A DNA stretch of 64,000 nt, taken from the NCBI GenBank assembly GCA_028386065.3, contig JAKUCV010007832.1:3811-67810 (forward strand), read 5' to 3'. The notes beneath the pieces are model-generated. The model was given only the letters and a program-made list of their open reading frames with translations, made no database searches and was not told the origin of the DNA. The number at the start of each line of letters is the position of its first letter. The first letter of the stretch is position 1. Made by a program: the position numbers and the translations under genes. Below are positions 9,727 through 19,917 of the stretch, piece after piece. This stretch comes from Turnera subulata. Lineage: Eukaryota > Streptophyta > Magnoliopsida > Malpighiales > Passifloraceae.

Positions 9727-11275
9727 TGTTAGTGTAATATGCCCAAAAGCCAATCAATGGATGATTGTTTGTAGTCATGTATACACATCAAGGTTATTCC
9801 AATAAATATCGTTTATGAGATAAACGCTTGCACATATTTATAACCCTAGAATATTTCATATTCTTAAATGTCCCTAGTCGATTATTATTATGGATGGGCT
9901 GTAATAATAAATTAAGACTAGCGTATGTTGAGAATTTATATGTGATATGAATTCTACATACGGGTACATGTTAGAGAACTTGTGGACTGGACCGACCCAC
10001 ATAAGAACGCTACATGGAACGTTATATGATTGTCATTAGTGGTTCTTATATGTATTGCCCTTAGACCTGAGATCATCAAGGTTCCCAACATATGAGTCGT
10101 ATACTTTGATATTATTCCTAGTCATCGGTAACTGGGTGGACTTAAGGGTAATCATTTGGTATATCATAAATGTGTAGTGGGTTTTGTATGATCCAGAGGG
10201 GATTCGTCCAACCCATATAACGGGTATATTATCGGATGGTTTCTTGATAAAGTTGAACCGGAAATGCATGGCCATGCTCGGATTATGATATGGTGATATC
10301 ATAGGTATCCGTTTTACGCGGTTAACTCGAGGATCAAGAAACCGACATTGAACTTATGCGAGATTGACCTTTTCCATGTCTCGGTTTAATCTTGATAATG
10401 GGACGAAGGGACGATGACATGTTTGCGAGGCATATGAATCAGTACTGATCTTGTCGTTCGGGTAGCAATGATGTGTTGCTAGACGCTGCTCTTTGCTTAT
10501 AATTGTAAATGAGTTTACAATTATTTCCGGATGTCACAAGTGCCTACAGGGTCACACACTTAGAGCCGTTGATTCGAGCTGGTGGTTGAACCATGGTTGG
10601 ACCGTGGATGGACCGTGGTTGAACCAGGTATTTGAGCTTGTGGTTGGACCATGGTTGGACCGTGGTTGGACCAGGGTCGTTTTGGGCTGGTTTGGTTCAC
10701 TAAATGTCTGACTTATTGAACCATAATCAGTGCATGGTGATGTGTAATCCCATTAAGACATTAGTGGAGACATCATTAGCTAAAAGCTAATCATGTTGGC
10801 CAAAGGTGTTGGCCACTTTGTCCCTTGCTTTTGTGAGTGGGATTAGACTAAGCATAATCTGATTATGCCTTGGGTCTTCATCATTTTGAGTCTGAAAATT
10901 TTCAGAGGATAGAGCCTTGAGAGTGTCTTGAGAGTTTCAGACCTTGCACACCTTCTTTGAGAAAGAAGAAAACACCACAAACTCTAGCTTCCGAAACCTG
11001 CTGCTAGCACATCAGTTCGGGGGTGCTCGGGTTGGTAATCGTGTGACGCTTCCAACTAGTTATCACGGTTCGTGTGGATACCGTAGAGGGGCGGGATTGA
11101 TGTCCGACTCTTGCTGATTCGGATCATCAGTTGAGTGAAAAACCTCAACCGAACCAGGTATGTTTTTCTATAACTCGGTTTACTCTGTTTCACATGGATC
11201 CTCCTTGAGTACCGGGATTTTCGCTGTGCATTTAGTTGCATTTGATTGTCAAATTGCATGACCCGGTTACTTACA
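9727..11275 (+). repeat. copia1 3' LTR
   Basis: Direct repeat of 2916-4463, 1549 bp, TG...CA. Visible differences include a short deletion near 10925 relative to the 5' LTR and one extra 11-bp unit (seven units at 10584-10627 and 10642-10674). It is followed by the target duplication AGCCG. Confidence 0.95.
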
Positions 11276-11280
11276 AGCCG

Positions 11281-13184
11281 GATTTTATTTGATTGCCTAC
11301 ATCAACTCACCATTAACCCTTTGAGCCCTCTCTACGGCTATCGTATATTTTCCTTCCATGAATCATACCTGTTTCAAAACCCGTTGGGGAGATCTCATTA
11401 CGAGCTTTTTCCACATAATTTTTCAAAGACATCGATCACTACACATCCTTGACGGTCCATGCAATGAATTGCTTCAAGAATAGTATGAAATGCCGAAGTG
11501 CACACAAGGAGAAATCACCAGATTCAAATCACCAACGATAGAACAAAAGAGGAAATATGTGCACAAGTAAAATTGTTTTGAAGCAAGAATAATTTCAAAG
11601 TATGGTATAAAATGCCAAGGTGCACACAAGGAGGAATTGCAAAAATCAATCACCGAAGGTCCTCAAATACAAAGGAGAAATTGTCAAAGCTCCCGAAGTT
11701 GATATCGGGGGATCCAAACAAAGACAAAAGAGGAACGAATGTGTGTACAAGCAATCATTTTGAAGAAAGGAAGATGATCAACTCAAGATTGGATGTCAAT
11801 CAAAAAGTGCACTTTGAGAATACTTTGGTTTTCTTGGTAGAAGCTCACCCTTCCTAGGCATGATTTTGAACTTTGAATCCCTCACTATCCTCTCTTTGAT
11901 GAACCTTGGCACATAACCCCATTACATCCTTTGATGGAAGACCTACTGATCTTTTTGAGAATGTCTATATACAATAGTGGAGTTTAGGCCTGGAATTTGC
12001 CTATGGGGTTTCTTTTAATTTTTTTTTTTATGACGTCAAATCTTACTTGCGTATGGGATCTTTCCTTGTTCGGGTTGTTACTCTAAAATGTTTTTTTTAT
12101 GAACTCTAAAGAGAGTCCTCGATTGGGTGTCTTGATCTAAGTCCTCTTCAGCCAGTGATTTGGTGGAGCTTTTCAAAACCTCTAATTTGAAGTATCTTTT
12201 CACTACTCATGGGGTCCTTATGGAAGAAGAAATACATTCATGGTCATCGGGAGTCTTCAAACTGAAGCTTTTGCATTTTAATAGGATAACTCGCTCACGC
12301 ATCATACTAGAGGCACTTGCATCCAAACGCACTATGTAAATATAAGGTAGCACTTGCATTCAGGAAGCAGACATATCATCTAGAGCTAGGAAGCACTTGC
12401 ATTCGAGGGGAAAAGAGAGAGACGGGATCGAGAGAAGATGAGAGGAGGAGAGAGAAAAGATAGAGAGAGGAAGAAGACAAACATGTCATGGCACTCACAT
12501 GTAGAATCTAAGGGCATCCCCATGCATTGAAAAGACAAACACATTGTAGACATGCTCATGCATCACGTACATGTAGACTAGGGATTCCTTGGTAAGGTAG
12601 ACTTTGTTGAGAATAGAAGATCAATGAAGGTGCAACATCATAAATCCATCATTTGACGTAAACTTGCATTCCCAAGGGCTCATGACTGGAGGGGCATGGC
12701 ATGCCTGACTTCTTAAAAGACCTCATCTGTAGAATAACGGGCATGCCATGCCTGCATCCGAGATGTAGATCACCGGTAGACTCTAGAGGCACGGCAATCC
12801 TAAGCTTTTGATGTTAATGATTGACGTTTGGCATTCTTGAGAAGATGTAAGGCCCAGTTTGTTTTATAAAGTTGATGTGTTGATGTGTGTTGTCTTGGGC
12901 ATTTAAGAAGATGTAAGCCCCAATTTTTGTTGATGAGTCAAGATGTGAGCTTGGGCATTCAAGGAGATGTAAGCCCTAACTTTTGTTGTTAAGTCGAGGT
13001 ATGAGTGTGGGCATTCAAGGAGGTGTAAGTCCCAACTTTTGTTGATGAATTTGGACAATCTCAATAAAATGTGTTGTAAGGCCCAACCTTTTCTTTGTGA
13101 AATGATGCCAGGGGCATGCTACCCCATGATTTGAATTGTATAATTCGGGGCAGACTACCCCATTAGAGTTAATGTCTGATTCTA
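11281..13184 (+). other. Tat1 internal non-coding region after copia1
   Basis: No credible gene. This is the continuation of the Tat1 interior. It holds purine-rich stretches (about 12410-12480), GGCATGCC-type short palindromes (about 12690-12760) and the GATGTAAGCCC repeats described separately. Frames such as 11612-11857 (+) have no recognisable domain. No gag or pol motif is seen, so Tat1 appears non-autonomous. Confidence 0.6.
12830..13033 (+). repeat. GGGC...GATGTAAGCCC repeats in Tat1
   Basis: Four imperfect units at about 12830, 12897, 12953 and 13009, each opening with GGC or GGGC plus ATT and closing GATGTAAGSCC or a variant, so that the ends can pair. Related units occur in Tat3 on the opposite strand at 55577-55752. 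Confidence 0.75.
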
Positions 13185-14371
13185 AGGGCATAGCTGCCCA
13201 TGTTTTTGGAATGAGTGCACAAAGGGCATAGCTGCCCTAATTTTTTCGAACTTGAATAAGGGGCATAGATGCCCTAATTTTGAAAGTTGAACAAAAGGCC
13301 TAGCTGTCTAAATTTTTGAACATGAGGGGCATAGCTGCCCTAATTTTTTGATGTTGAAAGAGGGCTAGCTGCCCGCATTTTCGAAATTGATTACGCCATG
13401 GGCATAATTGCCCAATTTTTTTTTTTTGGTTTAAGTTTATCAGGGGCATAGCTGCCCGAGGTTTTATACATCTGAGAGGCATAGCTACCCGAACCTTTTG
13501 AGTCGATTTTAAATCAAGGGCATAGCTGCCCAAGTTTTTTAAATGGAAGGGCATAGTTGCCCAAGTTCTTGATTGCATGGTGGGCATAGCTGCCCGGATT
13601 TCTTTTTGATACATCAGGGGCATAACTGCCCGAGTTTTTAAGCACAAGGGGCATAGCTGCCCAAGTTTTTGAATTTGGTTGCATGAAAGGCATAACTGCC
13701 TTGGCATAGCTGCCTGTGTCATTGAGAAGGACATAGCTGTCCCGATTCTTGATTTAAGTACGTCAAGGGCATAGTTGCCCAGACGTTTTTGAACATGAGG
13801 GGCATAGCTGCCCTAATTATTGAAGTTTAGGAGGGCATAGCTGCCCATATTTTCAAAGTTGATTACACCTTGGGCATAGTTGCCCAAATTATTGAGCCAT
13901 AGCTGCCCGGATGTTTTTGAAGTAGAGCATATGAAGGGCATAACTGCCCAAATATTTGAACTTAAAGGGCATAGCTGCCCGAGTTCTTAACTTGGTTGCA
14001 TGATGGACATATCTGCCCGGTGTTTTTGAATTTAATTGCTTGAAGGGCATAGCTGCCTGAGTTTTTACTTTGATCGCATAAAGGGCATAGCTGCCCAAAT
14101 TTTTAAATTTGAAGGGCATAGCTGCCTGAATTTTCAAATTTAATTGAAGGGCATAGCTGCCCGAGTTCTTAACTTGGTTGCATGAAGGGCATAGCTGCCC
14201 GTGTTTTCAAGTTTGAATGTATGAAGGGCATAGCTACCCAAGCTTTCAATTTAATCACATGAAGGGCATACCTGCCTGAATTTTTTTGCATCAAGGGCAT
14301 AGCTGCCCGAATTCTTGAAATTGATTAAGGGCATAGCTGCCCCATTTTTTAAGCTAGGAGCATAGCTGCTC
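13185..14371 (+). repeat. Hairpin minisatellite GGGCATAGCTGCCC (Tat1)
   Basis: About 35 copies of a 14-bp hairpin unit (stem GGGCA/TGCCC, loop TAGC) are separated by 15-30 bp T-rich spacers. Some variants keep pairing by changing both arms: GGACA/TGTCC at 13729-13742, AGGCA/TGCCT at 13688-13701, GAGCA/TGCTC at 14358-14371. Others break pairing, for example the unit at about 13476. The array lies about 150 bp before the polypurine tract, in the 3' untranslated region where Tat-lineage elements are known to build tandem repeats. Minus-strand frames here (13300-13734, 13889-14137) are translations of the repeat. Confidence 0.95.
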
Positions 14372-14520
14372 AAAACTTCCTCACAAAACCTCGGGATGAG
14401 ATGATTCCTGAGGTGGAGCATGAGATGCTCTAACCCATGGTACATAACACCAACATCAGTCATTCAAATTTGGTTGTTCCTTTCTCGTGTTGTTTCGTCC
14501 ATAGCTTCTAAGGACTCATC

Positions 14521-14533
14521 AACGAGGGGCATC
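14521..14533 (+). other. Tat1 polypurine tract
   Basis: AACGAGGGGCATC directly precedes the LTR start TGTGAACACC. Its reverse complement abuts the left LTRs of the minus-strand copies at 36892-36904 and 50850-50862, which confirms the boundary. Confidence 0.85.
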
Positions 14534-14790
14534 TGTGAACACCTAAAATTTGACCCACGAATATTTTACTAACTTAGGTTCTAGATTTTTCCAAACCACA
14601 AGATTATTGAGATGATTTGATCTTGGGTTAGAGCATGTCTAGAATCTAATTCGATGAGGTATTGATATCTTAGGAGAAAAGAGGAGAGTCCTAACAGAAT
14701 AGGTAGAACGTGAATAGTAACTGAGACCCAACGGTCATGTTCAGATGACCGGCAGGCCCCGCGGACATGCTTAGAAGACCGCCAAGCCAT

Positions 14791-14814
14791 GGCGGTCATG
14801 TCGCGATGACCGCC
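14791..14814 (+). promoter_or_regulatory. GGCGGTCAT hairpin in Tat1 LTR
   Basis: Perfect 9-bp arms GGCGGTCAT and ATGACCGCC flank a 6-nt loop. Similar hairpins occur in Tat3's LTR (50155-50179, 7-nt loop) and upstream of the antisense PMD gene in Tat4 (61661-61684, 6-nt loop). A regulatory role is inferred from recurrence. Confidence 0.6.
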
Positions 14815-15332
14815 AGGCCTTGGTAGTGAAGAGATTCTGTTTTGGAAACTTTTTTTCTGCAGTGAGTATAGCTCACTTAATTAACGATTCCAGAAGATCC
14901 AGAGATCCAATTGACATGAGACCAGTTGGAGATGAAAATAGACTCTTAGAGCTTTCTGTGAATATAAAGGTCAAAATTTTGGCCAGGTGGATTAGGAGCA
15001 GCAAGCATTTAAAGTGGGCCCAACCGCGCAAGAATTTAGCACCGACACAGGCCCACCAGTTTTGCAATAACTGAAGCTACAATGGTGAATGTTATATGCA
15101 TGGAAAGCTAAGAGATTTATCTAGAATTTTGTAGAAGGGGCCAAGGTCTAATTTCGTCTTCTACAAGCCGGAATTTGGCGTGCAAGTTACGGGTTAGAAA
15201 ACAGGAAAAATCCGACTTGAAGGTTAAGTCAAAGATTTTATTTCCAATTCGATCTAGGAGCCATCAACCATTGGATTTAGGGAGTCAAATCCTACCCTAA
15301 GATTAGAGTGAAAGTTTAGACACCTTGAGCAC

Positions 15333-15340
15333 TATAAATA
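15333..15340 (+). promoter_or_regulatory. Tat1 LTR TATA box
   Basis: TATAAATA in the context GCACTATAAATAGGACCCC. The same context appears in reverse in the minus-strand Tat LTRs, which supports it as the LTR promoter. Confidence 0.8.
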
Positions 15341-15728
15341 GGACCCCTCTCTTCACCCTCAGAGGGAGATTCGATTCCACACAAACTCTCTCTTCTCTTT
15401 ACATACACTAAAGCATAGGTGCTTAGGGAAAATTCTCTTCCTTCCAAGCTTAGGAACCCTAGTAAGGGCTGAGACTCTAAAAACATTTCGTGGAGAGGAA
15501 GAGCAAGAGGCTGAAAGCAAGAGGAGAGCAAGAGAAGGGCAAGAGGAGGCGATTGAAGGCAAATTGTTGGAGAAGTTGTGAAGAATCCTGAAGGGAAGTA
15601 TCCTGTGCAGGCAGTCCGGTATAGTTGCATTTTCTTGAGCTGTAGACATCGGATTGTTGCGATCTTGGTGTCTCTGGAAAGATAAGTGGAAGATCTACAA
15701 ATTATCTGTTGGGCTCAGAAGCTGAAAA

Positions 15729-18379
15729 TGAAACGCCCATGTCCCAATTTGTTAATATAAACTACGAATTGAATATGAAATGACCAAATTGCCCTTATCA
15801 TTCCCGGGACACGAAAACCATCAGCTAAACACCCGTATCCCAAACTTTCTAATTAAATTATTTAAAGCATGTAGAAAGACTAAATTGCCCTTTCTACCCG
15901 GGATACGGCACAAATAAGATAATCATCATTAAATTATGCAATATATCATACAATATGTAATACAATTCGAGTATGCAGTGGAAGACAAATACATAAACAA
16001 ATATAAATGTATTACACCCTATGGATCCGACCCGAGGAGAGGAAAGCACCGCCACCTACTGATATGCACCACCGCTCAACGAACAGCTAACCTGTAAAAG
16101 TCTGTGAGGGGTTGAGACCAACCACTGTCTCACCGCAAACAAATAAACCAGTGTATACAAATACAAATCAACTACAAGTACACTGGTATCAGGCAACAAC
16201 AACCACAATGCACAAACAAGTCACAGTGAACAGTACAAGTCATCATCAGACTTAAAACCTAAACTTTCCTTTGATCATCTTATTTTCGCTGTATTTTATT
16301 ATTATTAAGATTTATTATTTTATTAGGGCCCTCTATTGTGTGCGTCGAGCTCGGTCCCATCTCATGAGACAACCAGGGCATAAGCCCAATATAATTAGGG
16401 CAAGGCCCAATACAATTAGGGAGAGAGAGAGATAGACAGAGAGAAAGAGGGAGGTAGAAAGGGGGAGATAGAAAGAGGGAGGTAGAAAGAGGGAGGTAGA
16501 ACCGATCTGCCTCAACATATCCTATTTTAGAACCAAGATACGACCATACATAAGGTCCACATAAAAATATGACAAAAGTACGCCAAAACGTGCTTATTCC
16601 GATATATTATTTTGAGTCCTAAAGCCCAGTCATTATCCTCAAGTCTTTTGACCTCAAGCCTATATTAATAATAATTATCAGGTTAAATTATCCATTGGGC
16701 CTAAGGCCCAAATCATGCCTTAATCTTATTTGGGCCTAAAGCCCATATTAAATCAATTACACTTTATTAGGCTTAAAGCCCAAACCATGTCCAAGAATCT
16801 TAGAGTTAATGGGCCTGGGCCCGGCCCGTCGTAGACAAACTAAATCGTAAACCCGAGCCTAGTATTTCCGGCCTAACGATACTACGTGCGTCGGACATGT
16901 ACCGGCCACGCCGCTCAACTCTCCAAACTCGATTTCCACTGAGTCTATTTCTTTCTTAATACATTAATTAAATGCATTTACACTACATGTCTTGTATAAA
17001 AATTACGATATACACGTCGCTCGGAATTACCGTGTAATGCCGGGATACAGCACCCCGCCGGAACAGTACTCGACCCGCCGGACAATCCGGCCAACCTTTG
17101 TCGGAAATTCACCAAAAGTGCAGGAACGTCCCAAACAACACTGCTGAACACCAAGACAACCAACGAAAGCATTTAATACTTCGTTGCCACAAAAAAAAAT
17201 GAGCAGTAGAACGAGAAAAACGAAGAGTAACCGGAATACTCACCGGAAAACATGACTTGCACAAGCAAAAGCTAGATCCTCACATTGAGGTCTCGGGTTC
17301 TCCACAGAGAGCACCAACCCGAGCCTATAGTCACTGCCAGAACAACCCCTCGTCGACCAACCCATGTCCGGCAGCATCAACCTAGAGCGAGCAACAGCGA
17401 CCCCCGACCGACAGCCTCATTTCCTCTACAGCCGACACCCACAACAAAACCACGACATCAACAATAACCTCATTACAGCCGCCGCCCTCAATAACCTAAA
17501 CATCACCCAATTCCAAAATAGCAACACCCATCAACCACCAGAACCAAAATCAAGGAAACGAAAGGAAAAGAGAGTCGGCTTACTCGACGACAGGAGGCGA
17601 CGGCGCGACGAAGCGAGCCGCAGCCACACTCTTGTCGAACTCAGTCTCCACCCCCTCCTCCGATTCCTGCTGGTGGGAGGCGACCAGGCGACGGCGACGA
17701 TTAGGAGGAGGAGAAAAGATGGTGGGAATGGCGGCGATTCGAGCTTGGTCTTTGAATTCCTCGCACAGAGAGGGCTCTGCACAGCCTCGCCTCCCACACC
17801 CCAAGTCCCTCCCGGCCTCCTCCTCATCTTCTTGTAGCAACAGCAGCGTGAGGGGTGCCGCGTCGGCAGCGGATCGAAGAGGTAGAGGAGAGAAAGGAAG
17901 ATGGCAGTGGTGTGTGTGTTTGAGGCCACAAGGGAGAAAGAAAAGAAGAGAAGAGACGCAGCAGCCGATCAGGTGAGGAGGAAAGAATGAAAGAAAAAAG
18001 GGAGGAGTGGGAGAAAAAAAGAAATATTTATACTCTAGGGTTAGGGTTGATTTCGGCCGGGACCAAAACGACGTCGTTTTGGTCTTAGGCACGGTCAACC
18101 CTCTTCCCTTGGCCAAAACGCAGGCCAAGTGTGTTTTTTACGTTTGGCCTATCCCGAAACTACGTAGTTTTTAATACACAAATATATTCTGTAGAACCCG
18201 AAACTAGCATTAAATTCAACCTATATAAAATATTTCCATGTAAAAATAAATTAATAACATTAATTTTCTTTACCAAAAATCCTGGAAATTCTACAAGGGT
18301 AAAATTGGAATTTTAATTCCAAAAAAAATCCAGAAAAAAAATTCCGTAAAAATCAATTAACGAAAATCGGGGCGTTACA
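15729..18379 (-). repeat. Gypsy-like element left (3') LTR
   Basis: It runs TGAAACGCCC...GCGTTACA on the plus strand. It lacks about 540 bp present in the right LTR (20679-21218), the deletion falling at about 16503. It contains a GA-rich microsatellite (about 16420-16500), repeated GGGCCTAAGGCCC-like palindromes (16690-16830) and a GC-rich block (about 17280-17990) with overlapping frames on both strands. Confidence 0.92.
18025..18084 (-). promoter_or_regulatory. LTR promoter: bZIP-type palindrome, telo-box, TATA
   Basis: Read on the minus strand: a perfect 24-bp palindrome (18061-18084, arm GACCAAAACGAC) centred on GACGTC, then AACCCTAACCCTAG (a telo-box type motif, 18035-18049), then TATAAATA (18025-18032). 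The same order is present in the right LTR (palindrome 22775-22798, TATA 22739-22746). ACGT-core palindromes are known bZIP sites and telo-boxes are known plant promoter elements; binding here is inference. Confidence 0.7.
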
Positions 18380-19917
18380 GTTCTACCCCACTTAACAAAA
18401 TTTTGTCCTCGAAATTTACAGAACAAGTCAAGCAGCCAAGTGCTTAACTGACACAAACAAGTGTCCCCCGGTATCAGAATACCGTTGGCTAAAACTACCA
18501 AGTAGAACCATTATGTCCATCAATCACATTTCCAAGCGAGAACTCCGATGTACCAAATCAATCATCAACATGAGTCAAAGTTGATCAACGGAGCATATGA
18601 TCAAAGCATTAACCCAAGAGTCTTACCATATCTTCATCAACATGATTAATATCAGAATCTATAAATCATCTCATTTATCATCGCTCAGCCAAGTATATCC
18701 AGTCCTCTAATCCAGTAAGCATATCCTCAGATAACCGAACCCAAAATTGTTACCTAAGTAACAAGATCATCACTCCCATTGTGAATACCTCGGAACCAAA
18801 AATCCATAATTTGTTTCATGTTCCAAACCTTAAAGCATTTCATTTATCACACGTCAATTCAGCTAAAATTGTATATATCCCAAATCATACCATAAGCACT
18901 AGAACCCGAACACTATCGAAATATCATAATTATACTTCTATAACCTGGATTTCTCAAAACCCAAACATTCTTTCATAACTCATACTCATGAATCTATTCC
19001 TCAAGTCATTCCTAGCACGAACACCAAAGTTTCTTTGATAAGGAACTTACAACATCATTGTATCTCTCATCACATAATTAATAACTTAGCAATTGAATCA
19101 CAATACCCAAAATCACCTCAAAATCAAACCTCAATGCAAACAACATACTCCTAGCATCCGCATCAATCACATGAACTATAACCTCGACAAAGATCCATGA
19201 CCAAAACCTTTATTTGTCACAATCACCTTTAATATCTCAAATCTCAATAAATTTAAGTACCTCAAATATCATTAAAAGATATTTCCCCATACATATCATT
19301 AGATCAACCTCAAATTAATTCAAGAAATTATCAGTTCCCTTCCCGAACAAGATTTGATCCATATATAACTCACAAGTAAATTCAAACCTCGAGCTGAAGT
19401 AATCATACCACAAATAACATGATCATCAGGATTACAGGAATCGTATCCATAAGCATCATATCAGATCATCTCCTAACAGATGCAACATCCAACAACAAAC
19501 AGATGGTTCTTACTTGTATTGGCCAGTTCTATTTCAGGAACTATCAAACATGTTACCGTTGGGAAACCTCTTGCAGCAACAACACAGGAAAAAGCAGGAA
19601 CGGTGTACACACACCAACACAAAAGCATAGGTAAAGAGTCGAGAGTCTACACCGACTCCGATAAAGCAGTGGATATTCCACAAAATAAGCCTTACAACTA
19701 CCTAAGCTGTAAAGATAAACATATCATTTCAACAACATTACCGGGTCACTCCGACCCTCAGCAGGTGCTTGTCCTCCACCGGATCCATAGTACGACTCAC
19801 TACATGAATGCATATGAAAAAGCAACAACAGACTCAAAATGGAGCAGACTGATGCACATAAGAGCACAGAACATATCATGACATCCCAATGGAACTACAG
19901 CCTGCTCCGCTACCAAC
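18380..19917 (-). other. Interior of gypsy-like element
   Basis: There are 1538 bp with no gag, protease, integrase or reverse transcriptase motif. Minus-strand PPT AAGTGGGGTAGAAC at 18380-18393; primer site TGGTAGCGGAGC (minus) at 19904-19915. Frames at 19419-19634 and 19480-19881 (+) show no domain and run against the element's direction. Confidence 0.8.

Larger units (their letters stand above)
2916..11275 (+). mobile_element. Full-length Ty1/copia element (copia1)
   Basis: A complete but defective Ty1/copia retrotransposon. It has two LTRs of about 1548 bp, starting TGTTAGTG and ending ACTTACA, that look near-identical by eye. A primer site, a leader with palindromes, gag, protease, integrase, reverse transcriptase and RNase H remnants, and a polypurine tract follow in the usual copia order. 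The exact 5-bp target duplication AGCCG (2911-2915 and 11276-11280) shows insertion into the Tat1 interior. Frameshifts, stops and an RNase H deletion make the polyprotein inactive. The PR-IN-RT-RH order separates it from gypsy elements; the lineage within copia is not decided. Confidence 0.97.

Noticed and set aside
13300..13734. 144-residue minus-strand frame with RAAMP repeats
   Set aside because: It is read antisense through the GGGCATAGCTGCCC array; no domain and frames break with unit changes.
18035..18049. Interstitial telomere repeat
   Set aside because: Only two CCCTAA-type units are present, in both LTRs next to a TATA box, so a promoter telo-box is the better reading.
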